A stretch of DNA of 64,000 nt from Echinarachnius parma (Eukaryota > Echinodermata > Echinoidea > Clypeasteroida > Echinarachniidae), in contig JBAMJV010003299.1 of the NCBI GenBank assembly GCA_037951105.1, positions 62,001 through 126,000 on the forward strand, written 5' to 3'. Of the stretch, positions 1 to 13,702 are shown in pieces. The notes beneath the pieces are model-generated. The model had not been told where the DNA came from and did not search any database. It saw nothing but the letters and a program-made list of their open reading frames with translations. Numbering within the stretch: the stretch's first letter is position 1; every line of letters begins with the position of its first letter. The position numbers were made by a program, and so were the translations under genes.

Positions 1-702
1 TTCACGAAACCAAAATGAAATAATATACACTGCATTGTAAAACAAAATCTATCACTGAAACCATACAAAGTAAATACAATTCACGAAACCAAAATGAAAT
101 AATAAACACTGCATTGTAAAACAAAATCTATCACTGAAACCATATAAAAGTAAATACAATTCACTAAACCAAAATTAAATAATAAACACTGCATTGTAAA
201 ACAAAATCTATCACTGAAACCATACAAAGTAAATACAATTCACTAAACCAAAATTAAATAATTAACACTGCATTGTAAAACAAAATCTATCACTGAAACC
301 ATACAAAGTAAATACAATTCACGAAACCCAAATTAAATAATATACACTGCATTGTAAAACAAAATCTATCACCAAAACCATACAAAGTAAATACAATTCA
401 CGAAACCCAAATTAAATAATATACACTGCATTGTCAAACAAAATCTATCACTGAAACCATACAGAGTAAATACAATTCACGAAACCAAAATGTAATAATG
501 TACACTGCATTGTCAAACAAAATCTGTCACTGAAACCATACAAAGTAAATACAATTCACGAAATCAAAATTAAATAATATACACTGCATTGTCAAACAAA
601 ATCTATCACTGAAACCATACAAAGTAAATACAATTCACGAAACCAAAATGTAATAATGTACACTGCATTGTCAAACAAAATCTGTCACTGAAACCATACA
701 AA
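1..702. repeat. 79-bp tandem satellite, about 9 copies
   Basis: Head-to-tail copies start at 1, 80, 160, 239, 318, 397, 476, 555 and 634, a period of 79 (once 80) bp. Each unit contains the phrases CACTGCATTGT and CTATCACTGAAACCATA and is AT-rich. Copies differ by a few substitutions, with sub-variants shared by neighbouring units (copies at 476 and 634 share TGTAATAATG), which points to local duplication. The array is cut by the window start, so its true length is unknown. It ends where GGAACAACG begins at about 702. There are no unique spacers, so it is not a CRISPR array. Confidence 0.95.
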
Positions 703-1780
703 GGAACAACGTGGAGAGAAGATCAATATCAATCATGTTTAAAGCACTACAAGTGAAACAATGAATCCAACTTAACAAAAATAATACGTAATACTCAATC
801 ATAAACAATTGATACATATTGTGCAAAGACAAAACAATCTGTAATTATAAATACAGTCCTACAGACAGTAGGTTTGTACGTCGATAGTTTAACATTTTGA
901 GTGTAAGGATTTATTATGTAAAATACGTTAAACGATTTTGTTTTTATTTTTATTCGGAGGGTAAAGGTACCATTATAATACAAAATATTAGTTGTTATTT
1001 TTATTTAGTCCTTACTCATTGCATGTCAAGGTTTATGTTTGAAGATATGATTACAAAATAGTATCTATTTTCGTATTTTGTTCATTGATTTAGGTCCCTC
1101 AATGACTTTTATTGTATAACACAGGTGATATTTTAGTAGATAAACAGTTTTCAGCAGTATTTTGCACCATTCAATCAAATGTAATGAATACATTTGATAT
1201 TCCCGGTAAACGATTTGAAATGTGGGGAAAAAACAGTTTTCATTACAATTATTAACAATGCTATCATTAAATTTAATTATGCAATTTTATATTCCTGCAA
1301 GCTAAATACGTTTTGGTTATATTTCGTTCTTACATGCATTGCTTTCAAATACATATGTGTCATTTGTTTAATTAGCAAAATCTCATCACCTTTGATTTGT
1401 GCGCATAGTTCAAAAAGCATGTCGTTGGATAAGTTTATATTAAAGCAGATGTTGGCAAAAAGAAATGGAATGTGTGTTTACAATCTACGTAACATCAAAT
1501 GTTGCTTCAGTAATTAATAAACCTATTTTCAAAGTAATTGTTTATTCTAGACAGATACATATATTTTGTACGAGTTATATACTTATGAAGTTTAAAATAT
1601 CTTATATACAAGTCATATAACTGATAGGATTGTTGCTGCTTTAATGTAGACATGTTTTGTTGTTTACCCTGCCTCATGTCACTTTGTAATGGTTTATTCA
1701 TTTCGTTCGTGACAGTGGACCTGGGTCTCTATTTTTGCATCTTTTGTTATTCGATTGAATTAAATAAAGATGATATATAG
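703..1780. other. AT-rich stretch without recognised gene
   Basis: No conserved protein, RNA gene or clear repeat is seen here. An open frame of 107 codons at 1194-1517 (+) has no recognisable motif and AT-rich codon use like the non-coding flanks. I treat it as chance. Confidence 0.5.
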
Positions 1781-2506
1781 GTTACAGTCCGTTATTCCGA
1801 AGGTTCTATATTCCGAAGGTTCAGTTATTCCGAAGGTTCGTTATTCCGAAGGTTCGTTATTCCGAAGGTTCGTTATTCCGAAGGTTCGTTGATCCGAAAA
1901 CGTTATTCCGAAGGTTCGTTATTCCGCAGGTTCGTTATTCCGAAGGTTCGTTATTCCGAAGGTTCGTTGATCCGAAAATAAAATCGGGTTCGTTATTCCG
2001 AAAATTAAATCGGGCTTGTTATAATACTAAAGTTTGTGTTTTGTTTATTTAATTTACAGCCTGCATTAAGCATACCCCTCCCCCTTTCTCTCCCTTGGCC
2101 AGACCAATCAAACATTTAAGTTTATTTTATCTCTTTATATGAAATTATAGCATTATAACAAACCCAAATTCATTTTCGAATTAACGAACCCGATTTCATT
2201 TTAGGAATAGCGAACCTTCGGAATAACGAACCCTCGGAATAACGGACCTTCGGAATAACGAACCTTCGGAATAACGAACCCGATTTCATTTTAGGAATAG
2301 CGAACCTTCGGAATAACGAACCTTCGGAATAACGAACCTTCGGAATAACGAACCTTCGGAATAACGAACCTTCGGAATAATGCAACAAATGTTCGGATTA
2401 ACGAACCCTATTTCATTTTTGGATTAACGAACAATCAGGTATAGGAAATTTGCGTGTTCGGATAAACGAACCTTCGGAATAACGAACCTTCGGAATAACG
2501 AACCGG
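1781..2506. mobile_element. Foldback (TU-like) element with 16-bp tandem units
   Basis: The left arm (about 1788-1980) is a run of the 16-bp unit CGTTATTCCGAAGGTT and the right arm (about 2205-2506) carries its reverse complement, AACCTTCGGAATAACG, so the two arms form a long inverted repeat. Occasional variant units (GATCCGAAAA, and AAATCGGG/CCCGATTT blocks) occur in both arms. The middle, about 2000-2165, is unique and AT-rich. Long inverted repeats made of short tandem units are the hallmark of Drosophila FB and sea urchin TU foldback elements; assignment here is by structure only. It has no coding capacity of its own, so it would be non-autonomous. Confidence 0.75.
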
Positions 2507-3737
2507 CAACTATGAACGATCGAAGCATCAACATGCTTTTTTTATTCAATCTTAAATATATCCCCAATTACCGTATGGAGACTTTTGTCAAATGATGACA
2601 CATTTTCTTCTGCGACTGCATAAGCTAAGTATCACAGTACAAGAGAAGTAAAACGGCTCCAAGTGATTTTTGTGGAGCTTGACAAAGTTAATGGATCGCT
2701 TTAACTGAAAGCATCGCTAAAACCCATCGCTATGAAACACACGAACCCACGCAAACGTATTTACTGGTGCATAACTAAACTCTTGATATTGTGCGAAACA
2801 TTTCGCAATCTGTTTCTGAAAGCTTACAGTTACCGGAATGCGCAATTGGCCTTAGCGGCCTCATGTCGAGGCACGGTGTGTGGTTAAGATTATGTTTAGA
2901 TATCTGAAGAAGAATACATTTTATCTTGCCGTTTTATCATTGGCACATGTGTGCATTATACAGTGAGGTTCCAGTTTTCCTAATGAGGCTAATAATTGCA
3001 CTTCCATACATCATGTACATACACTTGTTGCGGTATTGTATTAATGATAGAACTATGTGTTACACGCACGTACTTACACTGTTACGCGCGGAGTGCGAAG
3101 GGTTCGATTAAACTGCCATCTTTGAGAATGCATCTCGACACAAGTCTCCAGCATAATTTTGTTATGATACTAGCGTCTACATTCAGTGTGTGTACCCCTT
3201 ACTTCAACAAAAATATGTTACATTTCTTACTAGTTATTGCATCAACATGCATGTTCAATCTATTAATAACGGGGGACATTAGCCTAATCAGCTCTACAAG
3301 AAATAATTCACACAATAAAGCTATAGTTCAAACAACGATGACAAACTATTATTATAATTGTATGCATGTTTAATGTAACACAAGGATTATGATATCCACA
3401 TTATTTTGAAATACTTACGAGTGTTATAAAGTGTTTTAAAGTACAGAATGCAGACAACCATTAAACGAAACACATTTCAAGGTATTTTAGAATAAATAAA
3501 TGCATATTTCATGCTTGTACATATCCAATTAAAAGGCTTAATACAATTTTGTTAATACATCATCTGGATACAATTATAATAAATGTCAGATCATCTGAAA
3601 TACTTTGTTTGATTATAATCGCTAATATAAGAGGCACATTAAACCCACAATAATTCCTACGGTGATTGTAATTGGTAATTGGTAAAATATTTAAAACAAA
3701 CGTGTAGTTAGGCAGATTTGAAAATGTGGGTTCGCCC
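2507..3737. other. 3' flank of the minus-strand gene, no gene seen
   Basis: This lies downstream of the last exon of the F5/8C-lectin gene. Overlapping frames at 2926-3111 and 2996-3373 (+) lack any recognisable domain and are not joined by plausible splice sites. No RNA gene or clear repeat was identified. Confidence 0.45.
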
Positions 3738-3743
3738 TTTAAT
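3738..3743 (-). promoter_or_regulatory. Candidate polyadenylation signal ATTAAA
   Basis: On the minus strand ATTAAA lies about 90 nt after the stop codon of the terminal exon at 3834. ATTAAA is the common variant of AATAAA. This would give a very short 3' UTR. It is a single hexamer match in AT-rich DNA, so RNA evidence is needed to trust it. Confidence 0.4.
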
Positions 3744-3833
3744 AAGTTATAATTATACGAATGACTGGAATCTTAAGCCTCCCCCATCTTAAGTTGTATT
3801 TTGGTTGTTGATTGTGTGTGTCTTTAACATTAA

Positions 3834-4528
3834 TCAAATCATCACGTATGTAGCCCCCTCTCTGTCGCTGGTCAGTAGGAATGGCTTGCTCGAATCGATG
3901 AGGGCACACTTCTGATAAGTTGACGAGTACCAGAATCCGCCGCATCCGGCTAACCCACCGCATTCCATGGCGCAAGAGAGCAGCGAACCCACGCCGTCTA
4001 TGTGCTTCATTACGCACGACGCCACAACCGAGCCCTTTCCGTGGATCATCTTGAACCCCATGCCTCTTTTACCAAGTGCACGGTTAGCTGGGGGAGATGC
4101 GTTTGGCGCGATGGTAGTTGGATTGGCTGTAGTTGGTGTGGTGGTAGAAGATTTTGTTGTGGTGGCACCGGCATTAGTGGTATAGTTGACTGTTGTTGAT
4201 CCAGGGGTCTGGGTGGTTGTAGCCGATAAGGTAGTAGAAGGTTCAGTGGTGGTGGCGGTGGTGGTGGTGGCAGTGGTTGTAGCTGGTGAGGTGGTAGAAG
4301 GCTCAGTGGTGGTGGCAGTGGTTGTAGCTGATGAGGTTGTAGAAGGTTCAGTCGTAGTGGTGGCGGCAGTGGTTGTAGCTGATGAGGTGGTAGAAGGTTC
4401 AGTGGTGGTGGTGGTCGCGGTGGTGGTGGTGGCAGCGGTCGTAGTCGTAGTGTGGATTGTTGAAACTCCCAGAGGTGTGGTAACAAAGGTAGTGGCAGTT
4501 GTTGTACCAGGGTCGAGTGATGTTGTAG
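3834..4528 (-). CDS. Terminal exon: Thr-rich mucin-like region and PAN/apple-like domain
   Basis: The acceptor TTGCAG precedes 4528. Two bases complete the codon begun by the exon at 5916. About 155 residues follow that are dominated by Thr with Ser, Pro and Ala, in repeated TTTEPSTTSSA-like blocks (about five), typical of a heavily O-glycosylated stalk. Then come about 76 residues with five cysteines: a C-x14-C-x3-C-x5-C spacing, an aromatic GGFWYSS segment and a last C before ALID, resembling PAN/apple domains. The frame ends with TGA at 3836-3834. A Gly-Lys-Arg just before the PAN-like part could be a processing site (inference). The repeats encode long open frames on the other strand and in other frames; these are shadows. 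Confidence 0.85.
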
Positions 4529-7500
4529 CTGCAATTGTATTTTGGAAAATAAATTGAAAGTAATGTAGACTATGTAATTAATTCAATATTAAACCACTGG
4601 GGGTGTTTCACGAAGATTCTAAGCTGAACTTAAAGGGATAGTTGAGTTTTGGGATAGAGGGCGCTACACAAAATATTTTTTTTGTGAGATAATGACAAAC
4701 TGAGTAACAAATTTGAAAGAGAATACAATTTTAATGACATCATAAACTTTATTTGATCAGAATCGGTTCAGAAATGGCTGAAATATCGATAATTTGGGAC
4801 CAGCCGTTAATTTTTTTGTTTAAATGCTTTCTCGTTTCAAAAATGTATAAAGGTTTTCAAATAGTTGTTGATTATCTCTCTATCTAATCACTTTTTCAAC
4901 AAAGCCTCACCTGCACAATATTTAATTCAAAATGATAGAAACCAATGATTGTTTAGAGAGCGCTCTCTTGAGTTTTAACGGCTCTTTTTGAATGATAACA
5001 GGCTTTTTACTTAGTCATTTGTAATTTTGTGTACCTTTCGAGCATGGTGGAGTTATAACTATTGATTTGTTATGTAATAGTGCAGGTTTTGGTTACTAAC
5101 TCTACCAAAACTCAATTATCCCTTTAAGTGTAGGTTGTACCTTACAATTAATGAAAGTCATTGATGGCTTGGGACTAGAACATATTCTAAAGCCAAACAA
5201 AAATACAAGTATTTGAACATTCCAACCTAAAATTATATCAATAACTTCAAGACTGCTTGACTATAAAACTATTATTAATAGTTTGTTTCTTATACGAAAA
5301 GGTACCTTTTAACATAATTTTCAAACAATGTTACACAGAAAGTTACGGCCTTAGAGTTAAGTTCAAATTTTAATATTTGTGAAACACCCCCTGGTGTGCA
5401 GCTTAGAACTCCGTCTAGCACATGTGTACACTGATAATGGTAAATATGGATTTCATCATCCCTTTTGATCCTCTTTTATGTTTTACTCACATATCGTGAG
5501 TCATTTCTAAATAAATGGCGGGGTGATGTGTTTGTGATGTACTCATCTGGGTAATAAATACATTTGGAAAAAATTGCATGGCAGAGAAATCAGTAATTCG
5601 TTTGAAGTGAAATACACCCATACATGTTTTGTTTAACCGATCCTGACTATCTTCAATGACACTATTACATGGCACACACTCGTCCATTGTAATTCAATCA
5701 CTCGTTGCTACTGAAATCATTTTGATCTTACATTCACTACATTGATTATTCTAAATTTACAAGAATACAAACATTTTAATTATAATCTCTCATTCATTTT
5801 AATTGTCTCCTTTTAAAAATATATATTAAGGAAATGTATACCAAGTTTCCTTTGCTCTTTGTAAAAAAAAAAATAAGGCACTGTCAGTAAGACCATAGAC
5901 CCCAGTTATACTTACAGGCGTTCAGCGGACTATGGCACAGGTAAAAGTGACTCGCCTCACACGATTCGGGGATCAACTCAGAATCATTCGTCACGATGAA
6001 ACAAATGCTGCTGACCTGAATAGCGTAAGGATGCAAAAGTGAAAAGAAATATATACAATTATTACCTATAAGGTTTTTGATAATGATGTTATATATGTGC
6101 TCTCGTTTCAAGCTGTTGCTTCAGAGATATTGTTGCAAATTTTGTCAATGTGTGTTATTGAACAGATTTGGAAATAAATGCATTATGATACCCATAGTGA
6201 TTTAAACACGTTACTCTCGGTCTTTTGTTTGATTACGTCGTTGATATATTCAGCTATTTTTGTTATTATTATATTAAATTAAAAACATGGCAAAAAACAG
6301 CTACGGTGAGTGAAATCATATATACGGGCGAAGGATCGTAAATCGGAAGATTCGGTCACAGCTACCGCGTATTATTTAAAGGGCAATGCAACTCAAGAAT
6401 AGAGTTTATCCTACTTGATATATCGTAATATGCCTTTTTATTATACATAAAATAACTCCGACTCAGATTTCTGCTTTGGGAGAAATATGTGAAAACTCTA
6501 TCGGGTTTACCACTATTCATGCGAACACTGGAGAAAGCCATTATTAGGTGTGTGCGGACTTATGGTCAGTGATATGCACTAATGCATTTCAATAGCATCT
6601 ATTGAAACCATTGTCTGAATACTTGTAGATGCTTTGACGAGTCCGTAAATCAGTGAAAAGCTTTTTGTTCGGCCCGTAGCACACTCGTCATAGTTTGCAA
6701 AGCATGTCGGGCAATTACAAGAACATGGCCCCCATCACCTTTTGCCGCCGTAAGAATTAGTAAAATTTTGGGTATGTTCACGTAAGGATTTCATGGGATC
6801 CAGGAGGCCAAAATTGCCAAGTTATGTATCAAATAAAATGTCTGTTCACCCTCTAAACGATAATAATAGCCGAAAGCCGTTTCATTGCCCTTTAAGACAA
6901 CAGCAGGACAACTTACAGACGGGACGCCAACGGAAGCATTGCTCGCCCAAAGTGGAAATAGATCTGCGGGGTAATTCAGGCTTTCGAGCGCGCTGACCAG
7001 TAGGTCGACGTCTTGCTGGGTTTCGAACTCGGCGATGGTGACGGCGTTACCGCCCCCTTCCTGACACCCCATCTCGGCCTCCAAGCCCCCGACGGGGGAG
7101 TCTTCGTTCAGCTCGCCCCCAGTCGCCCAGTAACAGGTGTTGCCGACTTTGAACATCCCAGCGTGTGGACAGTCTGTAAGGAGAAATGAGTTGTATAACT
7201 AAAATTAGCGTTAAACGTTTATACTTATTTCAATATTATAACAAGGCGTTTAATATTCGTTGGACGGTTCAATAATTGCACGAATTTCTTGCTACTGTTG
7301 TTTTGTATTTGGATTTTAACTAAATACAGTCAACATTGGTCAAACTTGTACTAGTACTACTACTACTACTACTACTACTACTCTAGCCTTTAGTCAAGTC
7401 TCTATATGGCTGGGAGTTCGATCCTTCATACAAGCTGTGATTGTCCCACTTGTACCAAAGATGGTAGAGCGCCGTAGGCGCAAGATAGCTCACTCTGCGG

Positions 7501-10500
7501 AAAATACGTGCTGTGGAATGAAGTACATTTTAGGTACGCACTGGGCCGAAACGGCCGCCATGTTGGTGAGCAAGATAACCCCCTCGCGCGTACGTACGTA
7601 CATGCCGCGTGCATTATCCTATTGTAAATACCGCGTAGCACTGTCGTTTGAAAAAGAAATAGATAATATGTGCATGCAGTTTCTTTTCTGAGTTACCTTT
7701 CTTTGACTTTTGGGAATTTTAAGAAAGAGAGATCAGGCCTCTTGCTTTGACGATTTGTACAATTTATTGCTGAGCAATGGGCAGATGAACGAGACTTCGA
7801 CGCCATAGTAGCGTGTGCAATACAACACTAGTCGTGTACTTCCGGGTTCGGACTTGCTCAATAACATGGCGGCGGTCGGAGCCCCATTTGCGTACATCAC
7901 GAATTTACGAGAGTAAGCCATCTTGCGCCTACAGCGCTCTACCATCTTTGCTTGTATTGTTGTACCCACAACATAGGTGTATTGATTGGCTGCCATATAG
8001 AGCCTTTACTCTTTTGAACGCGGTAATGTATTCATGAGCCGAACGTATAGCATGACTAATTCATGAGATGAGATGACTAACCAATCAGATCGCAATATAC
8101 GGTTGGCAAGAACGGTAGTGTATTCCATCATGAATAAAAGGGTTAATTTTTCTAGCAAACTTTAATTTTAGCAACAAAATAGGTACAAACAAAATTAATA
8201 CCAATAGTTTAGTAATATTCTTTTAAGTCAATACGTATATTTGTGTATACAATTTTTGATCGATCAAACTGTCCATATTTTGAAGAAAAAAATATCACTT
8301 CAGAATAACAATGTACCCTAAAGTCAAAATGATTGCGTCCACAACCTCTCGCGATCACCCTTGCTTAGCTAGCATAGTCTTTGGCGGAGACCTTAAATTG
8401 ACATTCAAGTTATTTTGAACCCATTACTGTGTACACTATCGCGTGTAGTTTCAGTATTGTGATGTAGAGTGTCTAGAAAAGAGACCATGACAAGTGAACA
8501 GCTGATCTCATAAATCAAAACAGAGAACGTGTTTTTTTCTGGAACTTGGATCGAAGAGAGGGTATGCATTGTACTTGTAGTGTATAATAGGTCTACAGCC
8601 ACAGAGCTAGAGGTAATGTGTTGTTATTAGTACATCAACTGCGATATCATGGCTTTTGTCAAGCGAATCAGTGTCAATATTATGACTATGAGGGAAAATG
8701 GAGGAGACAAAAACAAAATTAGTAAGAAATTAAGAAAGACCTGAGGCTAAGAGTTAGAAACAAACTGCAACTGCAGTTCGCATATGTTGTGTTTGTGGTA
8801 GAGATCTAGTTTTGTTCCGAAAGTATACAAGAATTGATCCACAAACAGCGAACAAACTGAACACAAAAAGTGAAACCATCATCGACTTCGATCTCTACAC
8901 ACAAAATATGCGGCATCTGTAAAGCGAGAGTTGAACTGCTTGAGAAAGAAAGAAAACAGTCTTCAACTCGGGGAGTACGAACTGAAACAGTGTATACTAA
9001 AATATGCAAGTATCCCAGGTCCAGGGCAAGCACTGGACGATGCATGCGGCCCGAGCTGCGGGCGTTGCATCAATGACAGTTCCGCTCGTTGGCGTTGCTG
9101 CTGCAGCGGTGCAACGATAATGGTCGATACACAGGCATGCAGGTGCATTTATTGCCTGGAAAATTACACTTTTGCCATATCCCGTGCAAAGACTGACAAA
9201 TTCATCCTGCTCCCTCAATAACCGCTAAACGCTGCAACTTGCAATTCTCTGAACTTCGTAATTTGTAATTTCTTAGCTGCGTATTCTATACTCTTGTCAA
9301 ACAAATTTTCACTCAAGATCGTTGGATTCGCCATCATTATCGCATAGGCCTAATACACTCAGTTATATGCGAAGTCCGAGCCGCGTAGAGGCGAGGCGAT
9401 TTTTTTGGCTATTTTGCTAAGGGGGGGGGGGGGGGGGGGGGTTGACCCAATGACGATGCGGATATTGTGTGGGTCTGGACACATGATGGCGTTTTTCTAT
9501 GCACATCACATTTTCACTTGGCAGCCCAAGGGGGGGGGGGGGGGGGGGGGTTAAACCCCCCTACACCCCCCCCCCCCCCCCCCCCGTAGATCCGCGCCTG
9601 ATAATAAAGGAAACCTTTATACTAAAATAAATCATACAAAAAGAAACGTCTTCAGAGATTGTTTGAATACATTGATTGAGGGTATTTTTTGAATTTATAG
9701 TGGTAGTGAATTCCAAAGTGTGGGGGCTGATTGTGAGAAGGGTCGATTGCCGTAGGTCTGAGTATTAGTAAGAGGGACAGTTAGAAGTTGTTGGGATGAT
9801 GACCTGAGAGTGCGTGCAGAGGTGTGACAATGAATGAGTTCAATTAAGTAAGGTGGAGATATAGTATGTTCAACTTTATAGCACATAAGAAGAATGTTAA
9901 AAATAACACGTTTTTCAACTGGTAGCCTATGCAGACTATGTAAAATGGGGGAGATTGGATCTCTTGAACGAGCACCAACAATTAATCTAGCGGCTGTATT
10001 TTGAATTATCTGAAGACGTTTCAATTCCTTGTTAGGAAGACTATATAACAGCACATTACAGTTATCAATATGTGACATAACCAATGATTTAACAAGAATT
10101 TCAATGGTTGCCCTGTTGAGATATTGTCTAATTTGTCCAATTTTCCGAATGGCTGCAATTGCCGATTGGCAGGTTTTTGTAATGTGATCAGACATTGATA
10201 GATGCTTGTCCATGATGACCCCCAGGTTGCGTACTTTGTTGACAGCAGCGATGTTCACTCCATCAACTGTGACAGCCAGAGGTGCAGAAGGAGATGGAGC
10301 GTATATTTAGGTAAAATGTATAACCTCAGTCTTGGCAGCGTTCACAAGAAGTTTGTTCATGATTGACCAAGAAGTGATGTCTTGCAAACAGTTATTGATG
10401 CGACTGATAGCGATATCTCTGTCAGTTGCCGGAAATGTCAAATATAACTGTGTATCGTCCGCATATATCATGGAACTAAGACCATGGGCTTTGATGATGT

Positions 10501-13500
10501 CATACAGAGGTGCGCTGTAAAGTGTGAAAAGGAGGGGCCCTATAACCGAGCCCTGTGGCACCCCACAGTCATCATACACAGCTTGAGAAACGTGATTGTT
10601 TATATTTACTACATGCGATCGGGAAGAAATATATGATGACACCCACTTCAGAACAGAACCTACAAATCCATACCGCTTTGCAAGTCTATCAAGTAGAATG
10701 GTATGGCCTATGGTGTCAAAAGCTGAGCTGTAGTCCAGCAACACCAAGAGGGCTTCCTGTCGGTTGTCCAGGGAGAGAAGGATGTCGTTATGAACGCGGG
10801 CGAGAGCAGTCTCCACACTGTGGTGTCTCCTGTATGCCGACTGAGTGGGAGTGTTCAATCTGTGCTCTGTTAGATACTCTGTTATTTGTACCATGGCTGC
10901 TTTCTCTATCACCTTGCCGAAAAAAGTTGAGATGTGAGATAGGGCGGTAATTTGCCAGTTCTTCTTGCGATGTACAAGCCTTCTTGAGAAGAGGGAACAC
11001 AATGGCTTTCTTAAAAAGACATGGCATCAAACCAGAGCTGAGACTTGCATTGACCAACGTCGTTAAGCTGGGTAGCAGGATGTCGATGCATTTCTTTGTG
11101 AGGGTAGTTGGCAAAGGATCAAATTCACACGATGCCGAAGAAAGTGATTTGACTATGGTGCTAACATTCTTCTCACTAACCTCACCAAAGTCGTGGAGAG
11201 TAAATGGATTATTCTGGTTATTTTTTGTTTAAAGAATTCTGCGAATCTATTTGAGAGATTAAAGGGCGAGTCGGAACGTGGAAGGACTGAACCCCCTGGC
11301 GGCGATGACAGCTTATTCACCAAACCGTATGAGCTTTGTTGGTTGCTGGTCTGTATCTGGTCCCGATGGAAGTTCGTCTTGGAGCTTGACAGGAGTTTGT
11401 TATATATCTTGCACTGTTCTTGATATATTTCCTTGTGGACTTGAAATTTAGATTTGTGCATCTGCCTCTCGCAGCGTCTGCTTTGCCGCTTTGCCTCTCG
11501 ATGAATGTCGGAGTACCACGGGCTATGTGGCCGAAGTGTGACTTCCCTTTCACGAAGTGGAGCATGACTTTCCAAAGTATCTCTTAAACCTGAGCACAGT
11601 TTGGAGGTAAAGGGCTCAAGTTCAGCTCGATCAAGACGCACTGACAACAACATGCAGGATAAATCATGACAAAATGTGTCCATGTCGATGCTTTTCAACT
11701 TCCTCGAAACCACATGCTTTGTGATTTTAGGCGGCTCCTCAAAAAGCAGGTTACAGATGACTGCTGCATGATCAGATGGTAGATGGTTTTGCACCGAAAC
11801 ATTAGATACAAAGCAAGTCTCAGTTCTACTGATGATGAGGTCCAGTGTATGACCTGACGTGTGTGTTGGACCATTGTTGTGAATTTGTAAGGCATTGGAT
11901 TGAAGTAACTGGATGAAGGAATCTGCAAAACCATTTCCAGGAACATCTACATGTACACTTTGGGTCATAATGTTGGATTTTTTTTTTTTAGGTCAAACTT
12001 CATTCATTTTCCCTATTTTTGCGCCTAATGAACTATTTTAGACTAAAAATAATGATTATATAATGTTTCCATACTACCAATGTACAATGAATGGTTTAAT
12101 GGGTTTGCATTAATTAATCAAGCCTTTTGTTTTGAACTTTGAAAGGCATGACCTTTCATGATGGGCCCCTTTCCTTCTCAAAAGCGTATGTCCAGCAAGT
12201 CATCATTATATGTCATTTCTCAGCTTTGGCTTTAAAACTTTCAACCAAAATTGGCACATAGGCTCTCTAGGCTATACTCCATCCAACGCCGTTGCCTACA
12301 CGCCAAACGATGCTTGGGCTCCACCAGGAAGGGGTGTCAACAAGCAATGTCCACTGTTTCGTTGAAACATCGTAGGTTAGGATCTGTAAAATCCTCAGAC
12401 GTCATCGAGAGGAGGAGCAATTAAAGCAACGGGAATCTCTAGGACGTTCACAATTGACCACCAGGATAACTGATCGCAGATTGCTTAACCTGTGCCGTAG
12501 AAACCGGAAATGCCAAAATGGAGCCTTCGCCGTCTATGAAGAAAACACTTTGGAATCAACGCCTTTCGCCAAACTGTAGATCAGAGATCCCTCTAACATG
12601 GTTACCGAGCAAGACAAACTACCAAGTGTCCACTCTAATCCATGCAACCGAGATTTACCGGACGTCCCTGGACTAGGGAGCCCAGAATATTGCCGCCTGG
12701 ACACTAGAGAGGGGGCATCTGAATGGGTACGAGCCATAACATTCTTGACCGAACAAATGGAGGACAAAGGGTTCGTCGATTACGTGACGAGAAGCTGGAA
12801 AATTTCTGTATTCACACAACAACTTGAGGTTGTGACGGCCCAACGGTGAAATGGCCCCTACCCATTAAGATGACATATCACGAGTGTCCAGGCGGCGATC
12901 TGATGTACTCCCTAGTCCACGGACGTCCTGTAAATCTTGGCTGCATGGTATGGGCTGGACGCTTGGTATTTTGTCTTGCTAGGTGACCATGCTAGAGCGA
13001 TTTCTGATCTGCAGTTTGGCAGAAGGCGTCGATTTCATAGTGTTTTCTTCATAGAGGGCGAAGGCTCCATTTTGGCATTTCCAGTGTCTACGACACAGGT
13101 TAAGCAATTTGCGATCATTTGTCCTGGTGGTAAATTGTGGACGTCCTAGAGATTCCCGTTTCTTTAATTGACCCTTTTCTCGATGACGTATGAGGATTTT
13201 ACGGATCGTAGCCTGCGATGTTCCAACGAATCAGTGGACATTGCTTGTTGACACCCCTTCCTGGTGGAGCACAAGCATCGTTTGGCGTGTAGGCGTTGGA
13301 CGGGATATGACCTAGAGAGCCTCTGTTACAATTTTGGTTAAAAGTTTTGCAGCCAACGCTGAGAAATGACACATAATGATGACTTGCTGGACATACGCTT
13401 TTCAGAGGGAAATGGGCCCATCATGAAAGGCTCTGCCTTTCAAAGCTAAAAACAAAAGGCTACATTAATTAATGCAAACCCATTCAACCATTTATTGTAC

Positions 13501-13669
13501 ATTGGTAGTTTGGAAATATTATATAATCATTATTTCTAGTCTGAAATGGTGCATTAGGCGCAAAAATAGGGAAAAGGAATGAAGTTTGATCTAAAAAAAA
13601 AATATTTCAACATTATGACCAACAGTGTATATTAAAATCTCCTACTACTACTACTACCACTACTACTAC

Positions 13670-13702
<33 letters not shown>

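Noticed and set aside
1-702. CRISPR-like array
   Set aside because: Units are contiguous with no unique spacers, in a eukaryotic context; it is a satellite.
2170-2388. ORF with SEGSLFRRF repeats
   Set aside because: A 16-bp DNA repeat read as a 16-residue repeat; part of a foldback arm.
2996-3373. 125-codon ORF as a novel gene
   Set aside because: No conserved motif, AT-biased random-like composition, and no neighbouring exon or regulatory evidence.
4046-4557. Pro/Leu-rich and Val-rich ORFs opposite or beside the mucin exon
   Set aside because: Shadows of the Thr-codon repeats in other frames; the Thr frame runs on into the PAN-like domain and has a matching splice phase.
5487-5687. Possible extra exon with several cysteines upstream of the mucin exon
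   Set aside because: Exon 14 (5916) joins exon 15 (4528) directly in matching phase, and this frame lacks lectin-like or other recognised motifs.
10332-11423. Plus-strand ORFs across 10.3-11.4 kb
   Set aside because: Antisense shadows of the minus-strand LINE reverse transcriptase.
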